From Casuarina equisetifolia (Eukaryota > Streptophyta > Magnoliopsida > Fagales > Casuarinaceae), in contig CM052358.1 of assembly GCA_028551475.1 (NCBI GenBank), forward strand, positions 23,834,853-23,898,852: 64,000 nt of DNA, written 5' to 3'. The notes beneath the pieces are model-generated. The model searched no databases, was not told the origin of the DNA, and saw only the letters and a program-made list of their open reading frames with translations. Below, piece after piece: positions 25,288 to 37,945 of this stretch (the first letter of the stretch is position 1; each line of letters starts with the position of its first letter). The position numbers and the translations under genes were made by a program.

Positions 25288-25845
25288 AGCATTTGTATAC
25301 CTTAAATAATTGCTCTTGATGAATAATAAATAAATTTTATGATTATTCAAGCAATAACTTTGAATTGCATCAATAAATGCCTTTACCAAAACAAGTAAAA
25401 CTATGTGAAGTGTACTTATTAACAATCCGACTATATATATTACACATATTTATAAGAAGACACATTATTCATTCCATGAGTCCTAAAAAATTTAGGTGTA
25501 ACTTTTCATGCTTCCAATTGGGGACAATAACCTAAGTACTTAACAAATGAAATAGAAAAATTTTGATAACAATAATAATGAAGCCTAATGTACGTAAAAG
25601 AGAACTACCAAATAATTTTTCTCACAATAAAGACTTGCTTAAATCTTCTAGCAACAAGATGAAAATGTATGTTCTAGTGTATCCATCAAAGTGTGAAAAT
25701 AAAGGTTATCCACCAAATTATGAGAAATAGAAATTAGGATAACCAAATATTTGGTCTAAATAAAATGTGCCTTAAATAATCATCAGCCATAAAATCTCTC
25801 TTCTACTAAGATGGTCATACACACTACAAGGTATTATATTTCATC
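25288..25845. repeat. Long direct repeat R1, right copy
   Basis: Direct partner of 22165-22735. Both copies end in the same AAGGTATTATATTTCA phrase, after which the sequences differ. Confidence 0.75.
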
Positions 25846-26480
25846 AAAATGTCATCCAAATATTTTCTCACAACCAAATGTGGCTTCATGAGCAAAAGCC
25901 ATAAATCAAAACCTATCTACTCAAAAAGCAAGAGAAAGTGAAAATGATTGAGGTTTGAGAAAAATACCTTTTCATTGTCCCTATGTTCAAACATACATAA
26001 GTAGAAATAATTTGTAACGCACTTTATGAGTATTTCATATCATCAATATCTTAGTTTGATACCTTCTTTGTATATGGAGTTACTTCATTTTCTTAACAAC
26101 TATTTTAGAGGAAGTATTTGGCATTTGTAACATACTTAAATGCTCAAATGCTGTATTTAGTACAAAAGCCACATTGATAGTAGTTTTCTAAACTATAGAT
26201 CTCAATACACAAATACTAAAAATAGCATAATCTCATATGTGCACAATATACAACCTTAATCCAAACTCTTTTATCAAATTGTAATATCACCATATTTGTG
26301 TAATTATAATCAAATAGTTACATAAATCATTAAAGGAACAAAGAAACTTAGAGTTATTATCCATAACAAGTCCAACAACTTACAAATCAACTTGAAAGGG
26401 CATCTTATTAATCACAACTACTAAGATTCTCATGTTTTACCCAACATCAAAAGCAATTGTTGCTAGTAAAACACATATTT
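25846..26480. repeat. Intergenic segment partly duplicated at 28.9-32.4 kb
   Basis: From about 26040 to 26290 it matches 28925-29064 joined to 32263-32345, with shared phrases such as CAAAAGCCACATTGAT and TACAACCTTAA. The other copy is split by an inserted element. No coding content. Confidence 0.55.
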
Positions 26481-26488
26481 TATTCTTT

Positions 26489-26680
26489 AAATTTTATAAC
26501 AAGAGTATCCGCAAGTTTGATGTTGCTTGTCACCACTCACCAAGTCCAACACTGAAAACACCAAGATAAACGAAAGAACTTTTATTTTTTAAATTTTATA
26601 ACAAGAGTATCCACAAGTTTGCTATCGCTTGACACCACTCACCAAGTCCAACACTAATAACACCAAGACAAAGTAAAGAA
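26489..26680. repeat. 102-bp tandem duplication
   Basis: Two adjacent copies starting AAATTTTATAACAAGAGTAT and including CACCACTCACCAAGTCCAAC. The period is about 102 bp, and the copies differ by a few bases. Confidence 0.85.
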
Positions 26681-26886
26681 GTTAGACAAGGTTAGTGCGC
26701 AATTGGATAATGATGAATAGGAACAGATCCTCATGTCAACGACAATGAAGATAAACAATATTGCAATAAAAATCTTTTAGCAAACAATGAGCTCATTACC
26801 TTTACCTATAGGCGATGCCTCATAGTACTAATGTGATCGTCAAAACATGTAAGTAAACAGAGCCCAGCATGGGCAGTAGGAAGTGT

Positions 26887-27219
26887 TTATTTTTTAAGGC
26901 ACTTCTCTATGCATGACATAGCAACAGTGTAGACCGGATCTGTCTTCTCTCCGTGTTCAAGAACGCACCATAAGAATTCACTTGCAACGCACTCAAAGAA
27001 CATTAGGTCTCCATGTTTGCGATTGCATTTTTCGATTTTAGATTCCAGGCAATCATTCAATGATGTAGGCTTTTGATCCTCTAGAGGTATCATGGAGGCG
27101 ACAAGATGGCGAACAAGAAGTGCAGAAGTATAGAGGGAGGAAGCCGTAAAGTCATTTGCTAGGCGTTCGAATACGATGAGGATGATCAACCTTATCATCA
27201 TCATTATAAAAAATTTCAT
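26887..27219 (-). CDS. Hypothetical 110-residue open frame
   Basis: An open frame on minus from an ATG to a stop, with hydrophobic start MKFFIMMMIRLIILIVFERL, then a mixed, protein-like stretch with six cysteines and ending in IEKCLKK. Its base composition is less AT-rich than the intergenic sequence on both sides, which is why I keep it. It could be one exon of a larger gene or a remnant. I recognise no family, and there is no supporting neighbour. Confidence 0.3.
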   Translation of the reverse strand: MKFFIMMMIRLIILIVFERLANDFTASSLYTSALLVRHLVASMIPLEDQKPTSLNDCLESKIEKCNRKHGDLMFFECVASEFLWCVLEHGEKTDPVYTVAMSCIEKCLKK

Positions 27220-28924
27220 GGATTAATGACCCATTGATGATCTTCGACCCTAGATATGTACTGCTTTATACGGTTTAACACAGATCATATATGGGATAAA
27301 CCTCAAGTTTTCTTGTTATTTAAACGTCTTGATTCCATGGAAATAAGAGTATATACGTTTTCTTCTTTATACGTTTTTTCTTGATTAATTCATTTAAAAA
27401 GAAAAAACCTCCCATAAAAAGTTTTCAAGCAAATCTGACTTTTGGAGATAAGATATTGTGCCAAGTAACTAATTGTTGATCAAGTTTTGTCTTTTGGGCA
27501 ACGGTATGAGGTTTTACAAAGAACAAAGAAAGAAAAAAAGATTTGCCATTGTCTTAGAAAAGAATACTTTCTCCTCCTAAAAGCCAGTCATTATGTAGCA
27601 AAATATTTAAGCATAGTAGAGAAATATAAATAATATGGAACATTCCTTTAGGCTTTAATATGTCCCTATTGTGGAAAAAATGCAACTCAAAATATATAAA
27701 AATGAGTTTTGATATCATGTTGGAAGATGCATTCCTTTCCTTAATATCAATTTGTAAAAGAAAAAAAAATATTTATATATGAAACATACAAACATACCAG
27801 TTTTTAAGGAATTAGGATATATATTGGAATTTCAGCACTTATTTTATATCATCGTTTGTAATCTTCTTATGATGAATGTATTTTGGAAAAAAGAAAAAAA
27901 TAATTGTTTACTTAACAATGTTCATATGATAAAGAATCCTTTTGTCCTCTCAAAAAGGGAAAATATTTGATTTCAATATGTAATAAGTAGAAAGAGATCT
28001 TTTTCCTTTTATCAATTATTTTTAGTAATATTTTGACATGTCCTAGCTGCTTGATACAAACTTCAGTCATTTGTCTTTTTTTGTAATTTTCTTTTTGTAT
28101 CAAGTTGAATTTTTGGCAAACCAAAATTCATCTGTTTGAAAAGTCATTTTTAGTATTTGATTTATTAGATTGTGATTTTGAAGTTAGTAAAAGCCATAAG
28201 AGACATGGAATTCCATTTACTATTTTTGGTAAAATTAGAAATAAACTTTTGTTCACTGAATAATGTGAATCGTAAATATTGTAAGTGATAAAACATCATA
28301 AAGAAATTTTATTGTTTTTTACTTTGTTTTGCTTCTTGAATTTGGTAGCTTTGGTTGCTTTGCACTTTTTTTCTCCTTTTTTCGTCACTTTTTTTTGTTG
28401 AATTTGCTAAGTACTTTTTTTTTTTTGGCACTTATTTATTCGACAATCCAAATTTCAAGAAGAAATGAACACTCATAGAGCAACGCAAGGTATTAATCGT
28501 ATCCAGTTAAATTTGTACTGCTTATGCTTATTACGGTTTCAAACTTATCAAGCATTTTTCTCTTCCTTTTCCTACCTTTGATCTGATTTTTTTTTCCTTT
28601 TGAGTTTGTTAAAATTGGGTTTTTTTTTATAATTCTCTAATTTTAAAATGGAGTTGAGAGGATAATTAAAAATTTGATGAGGAAAAAGGATGAGGATTAA
28701 TATTTTGACCTTACTCTCGATGTCATACTTGCATGAAGGGCTTTGAGAACTTAGTTGTTAGTCCCTTGCATAAGCTACAAAAGAGCACATTTTTTCTTTC
28801 TCTTAAACACTAATAAGAATTCACTCATTTTGTTATAAAAATAACATGACAATGTTATGTTTTCTAGCCATTATTTAAGTGGTATAACCATTAAATACTA
28901 TGTTGAAAATGAGATAAATGAGTA
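27220..28924. other. Very AT-rich intergenic region
   Basis: Runs of A and T and short frames only. I see no gene, element end or RNA. Confidence 0.4.
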
Positions 28925-29064
28925 GTTCATATTAACAACATCTTGGTTTGATACATCCTTTTGTATAAGAGAAGCATTGGGCTTTATAATATATCAAACT
29001 ACCCAAAGAATATATCTAATGCAAAAGCCACATTGATCATAGTTTATTAAATTATATATCTCCT

Positions 29065-32000
29065 TTTTTTTATTTTTTATTAATAAAGGCTAGGTTGAAA
29101 TACCATACCTTACTGGGATAAAAAGGCAAGATATAAGCCTAACCCAAACCTAACATTACATGCCCTTAATGAAAAGAAGGAGAGAAAAAAAAAAAGTCTT
29201 CAAGATAGGATTAAATATATTTAACTTTACATTTTAGTAGCTCATCAAAAGGAGGATATTTGAAAATAATCCAAGTCAAAATCAGGTTTATCACCTATGA
29301 AATTGGATGATGACTTATCATGATCATGATCATGATCTAGTATTGTGGACTAAACTCTAATCTTTCAAGTCACTACTAGCTCACTAGGATAGTCTAATCT
29401 CATATTAGAAAGAAAATTATGATCCATAATGTTGTAAGATATTATTTTCTTTTTTTGCTTTAGGTTGAACATGTCCATTTGTCACATCAAAGCAATCTAG
29501 GATAACATAAACCTTCTATTCGGTTAAATTCTACATGTAAGTGTACATGTCGAACAAGTAATATAATGATGAAAATGAGTATTGTCCCACGAAAACTGGT
29601 GTTTACTAAACTAACTAATTACTAATGGTGAATAGTTCTTAAAGTTTATCTAGCAAATCAGAGTGATAAAACATGAACTAAATAACTAAATTTAACCTAA
29701 ACTTCATTAACAAAGATCATCCTAGAGCGTCTGATTTCACCTAATTACTAAGTAAAAATGTCGATTATCCATGCTCGCAAGATTAATTCTACTCATGTGA
29801 TAGCAGAATTTCCTAACTTATTCACTATCCTATGTCTAGGTATAGCAAACCTAATTAGCTCATTAACTCACTGTGAGTCTGCATATGAATTAAATGAACT
29901 AAGTGCATTAAGATTTATGAATATTCCAGTTTGCACCTAAAGGCACACAAATCATATGGTATATGTCTATCCATATTAATCTATGGTTGCATATTACATG
30001 AAGCAACTGCATGCTATCTTCTGTCAGTCTCAAACATGCAAATCAAATCATCTAAGTGGTAGCTAGTCACCCAAATGTATTAAGATCAATAACATACAAC
30101 TTCACATTCACAAAATATCTCACAAAACATAAATAATCATAACATTCATACGTTATAATTAGGATCCATCGTAGCTCTAACACAATAAACTAAAACAAAA
30201 TATTTACATAAACAAGAATGGTGCAAAAAATTAAACAACACATTCTGTAAATTAAAAACATTAAGCTGTCACAAAAAATGTCTTCAAATCACAAAATAAG
30301 TTGCACAAATCTGCACATTAGGGGGAGAAGAAGATTCTGTCTGAAAAACGGAAGAAAAACGAGCTGACACGCGCCATCACGCGCTTTCGCACGTGCTGCC
30401 ATGCGTCGGTGACACGCACCGCCGTTCGCTACCACGCGTCGCCGCCATCCGCCGCAGTCTTCACAGAAACTTCCAGAAATGATAGATCGCGACGCCTAGA
30501 TTACAGATCTGCAAATAGATTGCGCAAATCCACAACAGAAATGTGTAAATCTGACGGAAAAAACAAAGTTGGCGTTCGCACTTTGAAACCGCCACGAAAT
30601 CACATGCAACTGCCACAGAATTGTAGGAAATTATACAAAGAATTGCAGATCCGGTCTCCACTTCGGAAAACACACAAAATAAGGCTAGAAAAGATTGTTG
30701 AGATAATACAAAGCTCCCTCGCCGGAAAAGAACGTGCGTACGGTCGGCGTTCGCACTTCCGTCTGACGTCACAGAGTCCTGCGCTGTCGTGCGTGGATTC
30801 TAATTTTCTAGCAAGGGAGAAGCCACACGATGCTTCGGCCTTCTCTTTGTTATTTCAGTTTTTCCCCGTGTTCTCTGTCTCTATCTGTTTGGTCCCCCTC
30901 TCTCTGTTATGCCCGATAATGTTAATAGAAGCCTTCCATGCTCTGCCGGCTCTGTGGGCTTTGAGGGCTCTGTGGGCTCTGCGGGCTTTCTCACCCTTTA
31001 GGCCTAGTTCCTTTTGTTGCACGATCCAAGGCTCAATTCGGCCCCTTTCTCCTTCACAAGCCCGCACAAGCTTGACAAAAGGCTTGATAAAAGGCCTCTT
31101 TTTAACTCTCTTTTTAAGCTCTCTTCTCTTTTCTCATTTTCTTTTGGTATTGTGCTTCTTTTCTTCATTTTTCTTCTATTTTAGGTTTATTGCATCAAAC
31201 AACAAAATATACATAAATATAATTAAATACAAATATAATTTAATAAAAATTATATTAAATATTACCTAAAATGCTACTAATAATTCTATAAAATATAGAG
31301 TTATAACCTTTTCAATAAGATCACCCTTAATTTGTTTTTCCTTCTCAGTTGGATTAACATTTCTTTTCCCTTAGTAAGTCTTTTTTTTTTTTTTTGTTAC
31401 TTCTTTGTCTTCTTGTCATGATAGCTAGAAGCTTTTTTTTTTTTTTCTTTTATCCTTTTAGATTGCAGCTCTAAGTCCTTAGCTTGTAACTTAATTTTTT
31501 GTCTTAAAAGGACTCTTGGTAAGTTAGAGAAAAATAAAAAAGGCAAAAAAATCTCAAGTTAATGTTCAATTGCCTAATTTTCTTCTTGTTCCTTAATCAT
31601 TTTGCCTTTATCCTCTTCCAATTGATCAAATGAATAAGTTTACTCGTAATTGTTCTCCTCCAACTCACTCAAAATAACAAGACTCTTAATTTGAAAACAA
31701 TCAAATTCCAATTGGAATTTCTCCCACTCATTTGGGGCTTCAACAAGCATCATATACAAGAAATATCACATCATAAGCCTTAGAGTTTAAACTTAACATT
31801 TGCTTCAATTCATGCACCAATGCCAACAACAATTGTATTTGTTACTTTTCTTTCCATATTGTTTGTTCACTATAACATTCTAGTTCAATTGCAACATCCC
31901 TTGTCAATTGATTTGCTTCAATAATTTTTTGCTTGTCATATCCATTCTTATCCTTGTACGTCTTTTCATCTCGCATGTGTTGGTCATCCTCAAGGTGTTC

Positions 32001-32262
32001 TAGGATGACAAAATCATTTTCTATCACACTTCCTTTTGATGAATTTGTTCTTCATATTTTTTCTTAGCTTCTATTTCTTCAACCCGAGCTACCTCATAGG
32101 ATTCAACAAAAATTTCTTTATCTCCATCTTCATCCACATAGATAATATCATCATCAATTTGCTTTAGTTTGGAGGACACAATAACTTCATCACTAAACAC
32201 AATGAGATTTACGTCTTGTGTAATGGCTACTATTGTTTCTAACTCTTTTGTATTTTCCTTTA
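29065..32262 (-). mobile_element. Probable Tat-like Gypsy remnant: long LTR plus internal scrap
   Basis: A 3.2-kb block that interrupts a repeat intact elsewhere (25.98-26.35 kb), so it is an insertion. On minus, about 31305 to 29510 reads like a long LTR of the Tat/Athila type: an AT-rich start with TTTTAGGTAATATTTAATA, a GC-rich U3-like part (31080-30350, GC far above the surroundings) and an end with TTTTCGTGGGACAATACTC and a TTACTTGTTCGACATGTACA-like tail. Above it (31310-32262) lies low-complexity and acidic or lysine-rich coding-like sequence. No reverse transcriptase or integrase is present. It is broken and old; family placement rests on general resemblance. Confidence 0.42.
32037..32250 (-). 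other. Short acidic/coiled-coil open stretch inside the Tat-like remnant
   Basis: Minus-strand open stretch of about 70 residues with IDDDIIYVDEDGDKEIF and VARVEEIEAKKKYEEQIHQ. It is charged and probably coiled-coil. It most likely belongs to the inserted element. No family is recognised. Confidence 0.3.
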
Positions 32263-32350
32263 TTTTTCACACCTAAATATTGAAAATAATATAGTCCCTC
32301 ATCACATGATACACAACCTTAACCCAATTCTTTATCAAATTTTGTTAAAG

Positions 32351-32782
32351 GTAGATATTTTTGCACATTAAAAGTGTGAAAATGAGTTACTAACCTATAT
32401 AAGTGATGAGGTTTTCCAACCTAATGCTTTAAACTTTTGAAATGGGCATTCATACTCTAGTATAATATTAACGTTAGGAATGTAAGTAAGCCTTGAGGGG
32501 TGTAAGTAGACTCTTTATATGCACCTTAATTTCCTAGGAACAGAACAGAAAACTAGTGTTTTCGTGAGCATAGATCGAGAATTAAACATTGATAAACGAA
32601 AACAAGAGAAAGGCATCGATCGAATATGGAATTGCAATCTAGGACAACCTTCGAAAAACCCAAGGGTTTTGACTTTCTTTGACTTAATAAGCTTGCTCAG
32701 TTTGAAAAATATTTGGGCCTCAAGATGTCCAATCCGATTGGGTGCTCTGTAGAATTTCTATGAATTCTTCTTCTATGGTTTT
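32351..32782. other. Short intergenic stretch
   Basis: No gene recognised; a 77-codon chance frame on + (32519-32752) has no family resemblance. Confidence 0.35.
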
Positions 32783-34767
32783 TGTGTATGGGTCCCGTCC
32801 AAGCCCAAATCCAAAGGTCTACTCATTCCCTACCAAGAATTCAATTTTTTTTTTTAAAAAAAAATCTGTATAAAACTGTAGTTGATTAAGAAGTAAAATT
32901 CACAAAACATCCATATTTGTCTCGAAGAAAATCATAGTCTTAGGAAAATTTTAGATATTGTATAATCATTTTGTACTCTTATTCATCATCTACTTAATTA
33001 GTTTCTTAGAAATAATAATTTGGTTTCCTTATGGTCAAAATTATACAAATAAAAAGCTATTTAAAACCTTTTAGATGCCATTTAATAATATGAGGCAATA
33101 ATATTGTAAGCAAATTACAATTCACGTGAGACATTTCAACACTGCTCATAACAACCACTTTGAGATGAAGTTACAAACTTGATAAATGATACCATGAAAA
33201 GGTCTTACATTTGTACCAAAATCCATAACATGATTTTATTAATTTAAGCCAAAGTTTAGATATTATATTAAAAAATTTATTTACTCCTTAAAACCACTCA
33301 TAAGAAAAGAGATGACCTATTCATATGTAAGAGATTTTCATAACAAATTGCAATAAGTTAAGAACTTCAAACTGTTAAGAATGTCATAAACAAAAATTCT
33401 ACGTTATTGACTTAAGGGTTTGAAATACTAATTAAATAGGTGAAAAAATATTTCCTTTACAAGTCAACTTTTAATATTGGATATGCTTCTAAGTAGTGTT
33501 AGAGTTCAAGACAAGTCAACTTTTAACATGAAAATCTAATATTTGATATGCTTCCCTAAGACAAATCTCATAAGATTCCGTGGTCAAGGCCAAGGACAGC
33601 AACCATATTAGACAATCCTCAACTTGTACCATTGGATGCTGCAGTCCCTTAAGCTTAACCTTCAGAAGAATCCAAAGAGAATAACAAAAAACAGAAGCAT
33701 GTTGAAAAAGAACAGCCTGGTTGTGCTTCAAAGTATCACAGAAAGATCCTGGTTGAATTCTCTTTGGGTATCCACAATGTCTTAGGATGTAAACGCGTGG
33801 AGCGCAACGCGTTGCCCATAGCCTGTTTCGTTGTTCAGAGCGATTGTTTTCTAGTGTGGACGACCACACTGGGCTTTCCACGGTCGTCCAGATCATGACT
33901 GTGGATAAAACTTTATTCATCAATTAGTTCTACAATTAGTTTTAATATTCAACACATGTTTCTTTAAGAGTGGAAGAGATATCTCATATATTTTTCACAT
34001 TTTTTTTTCTTTTTTGTGTCTTGTCAGAAGATGTCAATCTTCATTTCTTAAGATTGGTTATAAGATAAAAGATAAACATTTTAAAAAGAAAATTGACTTA
34101 TAAGAAAGAGAAACATTAAATTTGTAAGAAATAAGGACATATTAGAAATTTTAAAATTATTATATTTAAATTTAATTTGTAAGAAAATGATACATATAAT
34201 AAACTAATTTACTTTTCTATTTTTTTTCTTTTTCTTTTATCCTTCAAACTAACAAAATGTCTACCAATTATTATGTTAAAAAGTAACTGAGTCTTATTTC
34301 ATTTAAATGAAAACTAATATTAACCCCTCCGTCCCACCCTTCCACATATCTTTTATAAAAATCTAAAATCCCACATGTGATGGAAAAATAAAAAATAGAA
34401 TTGCCTGATTGAAATACCATCAGATATTTAAGAATTTATTGGGTTTTTCATGAAACTCGTTCAATTGCTAAACACAACAATATAGGGAAAAATATTATTA
34501 AACTAAACCTTTGGCGTGTGACGAAACGATGGACACACACACCAAATCAGATCCTCTTCGATTGCCTAGTGCCGTCCATAAAAGACGGGGTCAGTTTCGT
34601 CATAAAGACGCCACATCATCAGCTGGACATGCGCAAGGAAGATCAAAGCCGTTGGTCAAAGCCACGTTTCTGTGATTAAACTTGCGTGTCCGTCGGATCC
34701 ATTGTGGATTGAGCCCACGTGGATTGCAGCCCGTGAAGCCCAAGAAAAAAGTATGGAAATGGTTTGT
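32783..34767. repeat. Duplicated block B, left copy
   Basis: Direct duplicate of 59881-62490. Shared landmarks are GTCCAAGCC and TTCCCTACCAAGAATTCAA at the left, a shared minus-strand frame in the middle, and GTGGATTGAGCCCACGTGGA with AAGTATGGAAATGGTTTGT at the right, where identity stops abruptly at 34767/62490. This copy lacks about 190 bp present at about 61285-61475. Confidence 0.85.
33516..33923 (-). CDS. Unrecognised duplicated ORF, left copy
   Basis: A 135-residue frame on minus whose parts match the ORF at 60992-61516: PRVYILRHCGYPKRIQPGSF, HPMVQVEDCLIWLLSLALTT and ESYEICLREAYQILDF. The middle differs by a frame change between the copies, suggesting that at least one is not under coding constraint. 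A hydrophobic stretch is present. No family recognised; it could be a decayed exon. Confidence 0.28.
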   Translation of the reverse strand: MMNKVLSTVMIWTTVESPVWSSTLENNRSEQRNRLWATRCAPRVYILRHCGYPKRIQPGSFCDTLKHNQAVLFQHASVFCYSLWILLKVKLKGLQHPMVQVEDCLIWLLSLALTTESYEICLREAYQILDFHVKS

Positions 34768-36228
34768 ACGGGCTTCGCATGAGGCCCACAATTGAGAAGC
34801 ACAGCCCGTGATTAAGAAGTCAAGTCCGTGCAATCGAGAAGCCCACTCCGTGCACCTGACTTGCCTACACGGCATCGTATGGGAGAACGTTATTGATAGC
34901 GCAAAACCAAAAGGCCCCTCGCAGAGGTCTTAAACAAAACACATTTTCGTCAGCTTTTGATTCTCTCTTTGTCATTTCGCCGAGGACCGATTCTAAAAAT
35001 TTAAGGTATTATGTGAAAAATTCTCATTTCTTATAAAACTATAGATTTATCTATTCACTTCAAATATAAGACAACACCTACTTCTAACACTTTTAACACT
35101 TTTTTATAATTTTCTTATTCTCTGCATATTCCCAAGGGTTTTTCAGAACTGCATTTTCGGAAACCAAGTTTATGGTATATAGACCAAATTCCACTTTGCC
35201 AAGCCTATTTTGTTTTGTTTTATTTTATTTTATTTTACTTCATCTGATAATTTAGAATCCTTACTTAAGCTTTATTTAATAACTTAAATTGAAGAATAGT
35301 AATCCCTCTCAAACTATAATCAAATCAATAGAAAGTGCAGTCAAGAAAATTTAAATCAAAATATTTACTGTGTAATTTTTTTTTTTTAAGCAAACCCTAT
35401 TTTCGTGGACGTTCGAATTTTTCACACCAATCATGCTAAATGATCTGGCCGTGACACCGGCACCATTACCAATTACATGAAGACAATTTCTAGGCATTCA
35501 ACCTTCTCATCAGGCGAATTTAAAGCAAGAGCATAAAGGAGAAAATTTCAACCTGAAATCACCAAGTCTAGAGCCCAGAATAGGTACAATTTGCTTAATC
35601 TTCGTTTTGTCCATATTGCTTTTGATTCTAAATTAACCACATGATTATAGTGATTTTGGGTTGTGCTCGTTGAAGCCCGTTCAAGCTTACATTCCGTGGT
35701 TGTCCAAGATCATATGACTGGATAAAACAACTTAATAGTTAGTCTTTAAAATTCAGCACACGTTTCTCTAAAAGTGGTGGGTGGGAGAGAGATCTCATAT
35801 ATTTTTCACAATAATTTGTTTTATATATATACAAGCAGTCAAATTCTTGCAAATGAGTATTAAACTTAAAATTAAGAGTTTCTAAACAATATTTACTCTC
35901 AACTAAATTAAATACTTGTTAACTTTTCTTATATTTTGTTGAAAGATACCAACTTTCATCCTTAACATTGATTATAAAATAAGAGTATATAAAAAAAATC
36001 CCCTTAAAACTAACTTGTAAGAAAGAGAAACACAAAAATTAATTTAAAAAATGAAAATACATATATGCATATTTTAAAATCAGCTTGCAAGAGAGAGAAC
36101 ATATTGCTATTTTTCATAAAAAAAAATTGTAAGAGAAATATACATATTTTATGATAAACTAATAGATTGAATTTCAACATAGTCAATAAATATATTTTAT
36201 TAATTTATCAAATTTCAACATACTTAAG
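34768..36228. other. Intergenic region with a third partial copy of block B
   Basis: About 35700-35822 repeats the block-B phrases near 33870-33995 and 61530-61650 (GTCCAAGATCATATGACTG, AGAGAGATCTCATATATTTT). About 34900-35005, with GATTCTCTCTTTGTCATTTC, looks like an old 5' UTR or promoter. A (TTTTA)n run lies at about 35216-35236. No coding region recognised. Confidence 0.45.
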
Positions 36229-36254
36229 ATATATATATATATATATATATATAT
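36229..36254. repeat. (AT)n microsatellite
   Basis: About thirteen uninterrupted AT dinucleotides. Confidence 0.95.
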
Positions 36255-36274
36255 TTCATATATCGAATGTCGAA

Positions 36275-37945
36275 ATGCTTCTCACAACTCAGTATGATGA
36301 AAACTTGCATGTGTCCTACCCACCAATTTCCAATCATAAAGTCTCATTGATTTGATTATAGGTTATGGTTGCATCAGAAATAGTAGACAAAATTCAAACG
36401 TTATCCTTACAATTCAATAAGATTAAGACATGCTCCTTACAGCATAATATAATTAAGATACATGCAACTAGTAATCAAAATAGGATTAAGATATCCTCCA
36501 TGACTTTGTTAGGCATTATACTCACAAAGAACCGTTGACGGAATCAATACTTGCTCCCTACAGCATAATATAATTAAGATACATGCAACTAGTAATCAAA
36601 ATAGGATTAAGATATCCTCCTTGACTTTGTTAGGCATTATACTCACATCAAAGAACCGTTGGCGGAACCAATACATGCTCCCTACAGCATAATATAATTA
36701 AGATAAATGCAACTAGTAATCAAAATAGGATTAAGATATCCTCCTTGACTTTGTTAGGCATTATACTCACATCAAAGAACCGTTGACGGAATCAATACAT
36801 GCTCCCTACAGCATAATATAATTAAGATACATGCAACTAGTAATCAAAATAGGATTAAGATATCCTCCTTGACTTTGTTATGCATTATAGCTGTATATAA
36901 CAACCACAAATAAAGTATTACATGCCTTTTTACTTCCTAAATCCTTCCCATATTTTTAAGGCTTTAAACATGTCCAGATCAATATGATTAAAGTATTATA
37001 TGTTTCTTGGCCATCATCATTTTTTAATCAAAGAGTGTCATTGACATTGTTATGCATTACAATTACATAAAAAATAACCTCTTATGGAATTTCCACACAG
37101 CTCAGTATGATGAAAACATTGCATGTGTCCTAGCAACCGATTTCCAACCATAAAGTCCCATTAACTTCATTATGTGTTATGGTTGCATCAAACTGTAGTG
37201 GATGTAATTAACACACCATACTTCCAGCTCAATATGATTAGGACGTTACATGTTTCTTCCCACCAAATTCCAATGAAAGAGACTCGTTGACTTGGTTGGG
37301 CATTATACTCGCATCAAACAACTGTTGATCGAATCAATACATGCTCCTTACAGCATAATATAATTAAGACACCCTCCTTTGCTTTCCTATGCATTATAGT
37401 GGTATCAAACAACTACAAATGAAATTAGTACATGTTTATTTACCCCCTAAATCCTTCCAAGTTTTAAGGCTTTAATACATATCTAGATCAATATGATCAA
37501 AGTACTAGATGTTTCTTGCCCATCATTTTCTAATCAACCAGTGTCGTTGACATTTATAAGTATTACAGCTGCATGAAATAACTTTGGATGGAATCTCAAC
37601 ACGCTTCTTATAATCATAATCTTGTTTACTTCATTACGGATTATGGTTGTATCAAGTAATAATGGAAAAATTAAAACATGATACTTACAGCTCAGTATGA
37701 TTAAGACATGGTATGTTTCTTCCCACCTAATTCCAATGAAAGACTCTCATTGACTTCGTTAGGCATTATACTAACATCAAAGAACTATTGACGGAATCAA
37801 CGCATGCTACATGATTAAGATATCCTCCTTGACTTTGTCAAGCATTCTTACTATATCAGACAACTCCAAATGGAATTAGTACGTGGTCCCTTACCCCATG
37901 AATTGTTCCCAAGTATAAGGCTTTAAACATATCTAGATTTACGAT
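36275..37945. repeat. Tandem satellite of about 120-bp units
   Basis: Four near-identical units (about 36431-36900, periods 121, 124 and 124 bp) contain TGCTCCCTACAGCATAATAT, AACTAGTAATCAAAATAGGA and TTGACTTTGTTAGGCATTAT. Around them, 36275-36430 and 36900-37945 hold many diverged units with the phrases ATGTTTCTTCCCACC, TTCCAATnAAAG and GCATCAAACAACT. The array ends at an LRR exon of TNL fragment B. Units share the core CATTAAACAAyTGyGGATGG with the 5' flanks of the TNL copies. Confidence 0.9.

Noticed and set aside
22165-25845. Complete LTR element without genes (R1 copies as LTRs)
   Set aside because: No clear TG..CA ends, primer site or target duplication were found, and host-derived pieces lie between the copies.
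30409-31269. 286-codon open frame on + as a host gene
   Set aside because: It lies in what looks like a Tat-type LTR, has low-complexity and repeated LWALRA text, and no domain.
34325-34380. Stowaway-like MITE end (CTCCGTCCC)
   Set aside because: No matching inverted end or TA duplication; the segment belongs to duplicated block B and is changed in the other copy.
36275-37945. CRISPR array
   Set aside because: Units are directly adjacent with no unique spacers, diverge gradually, and the genome is plant nuclear.
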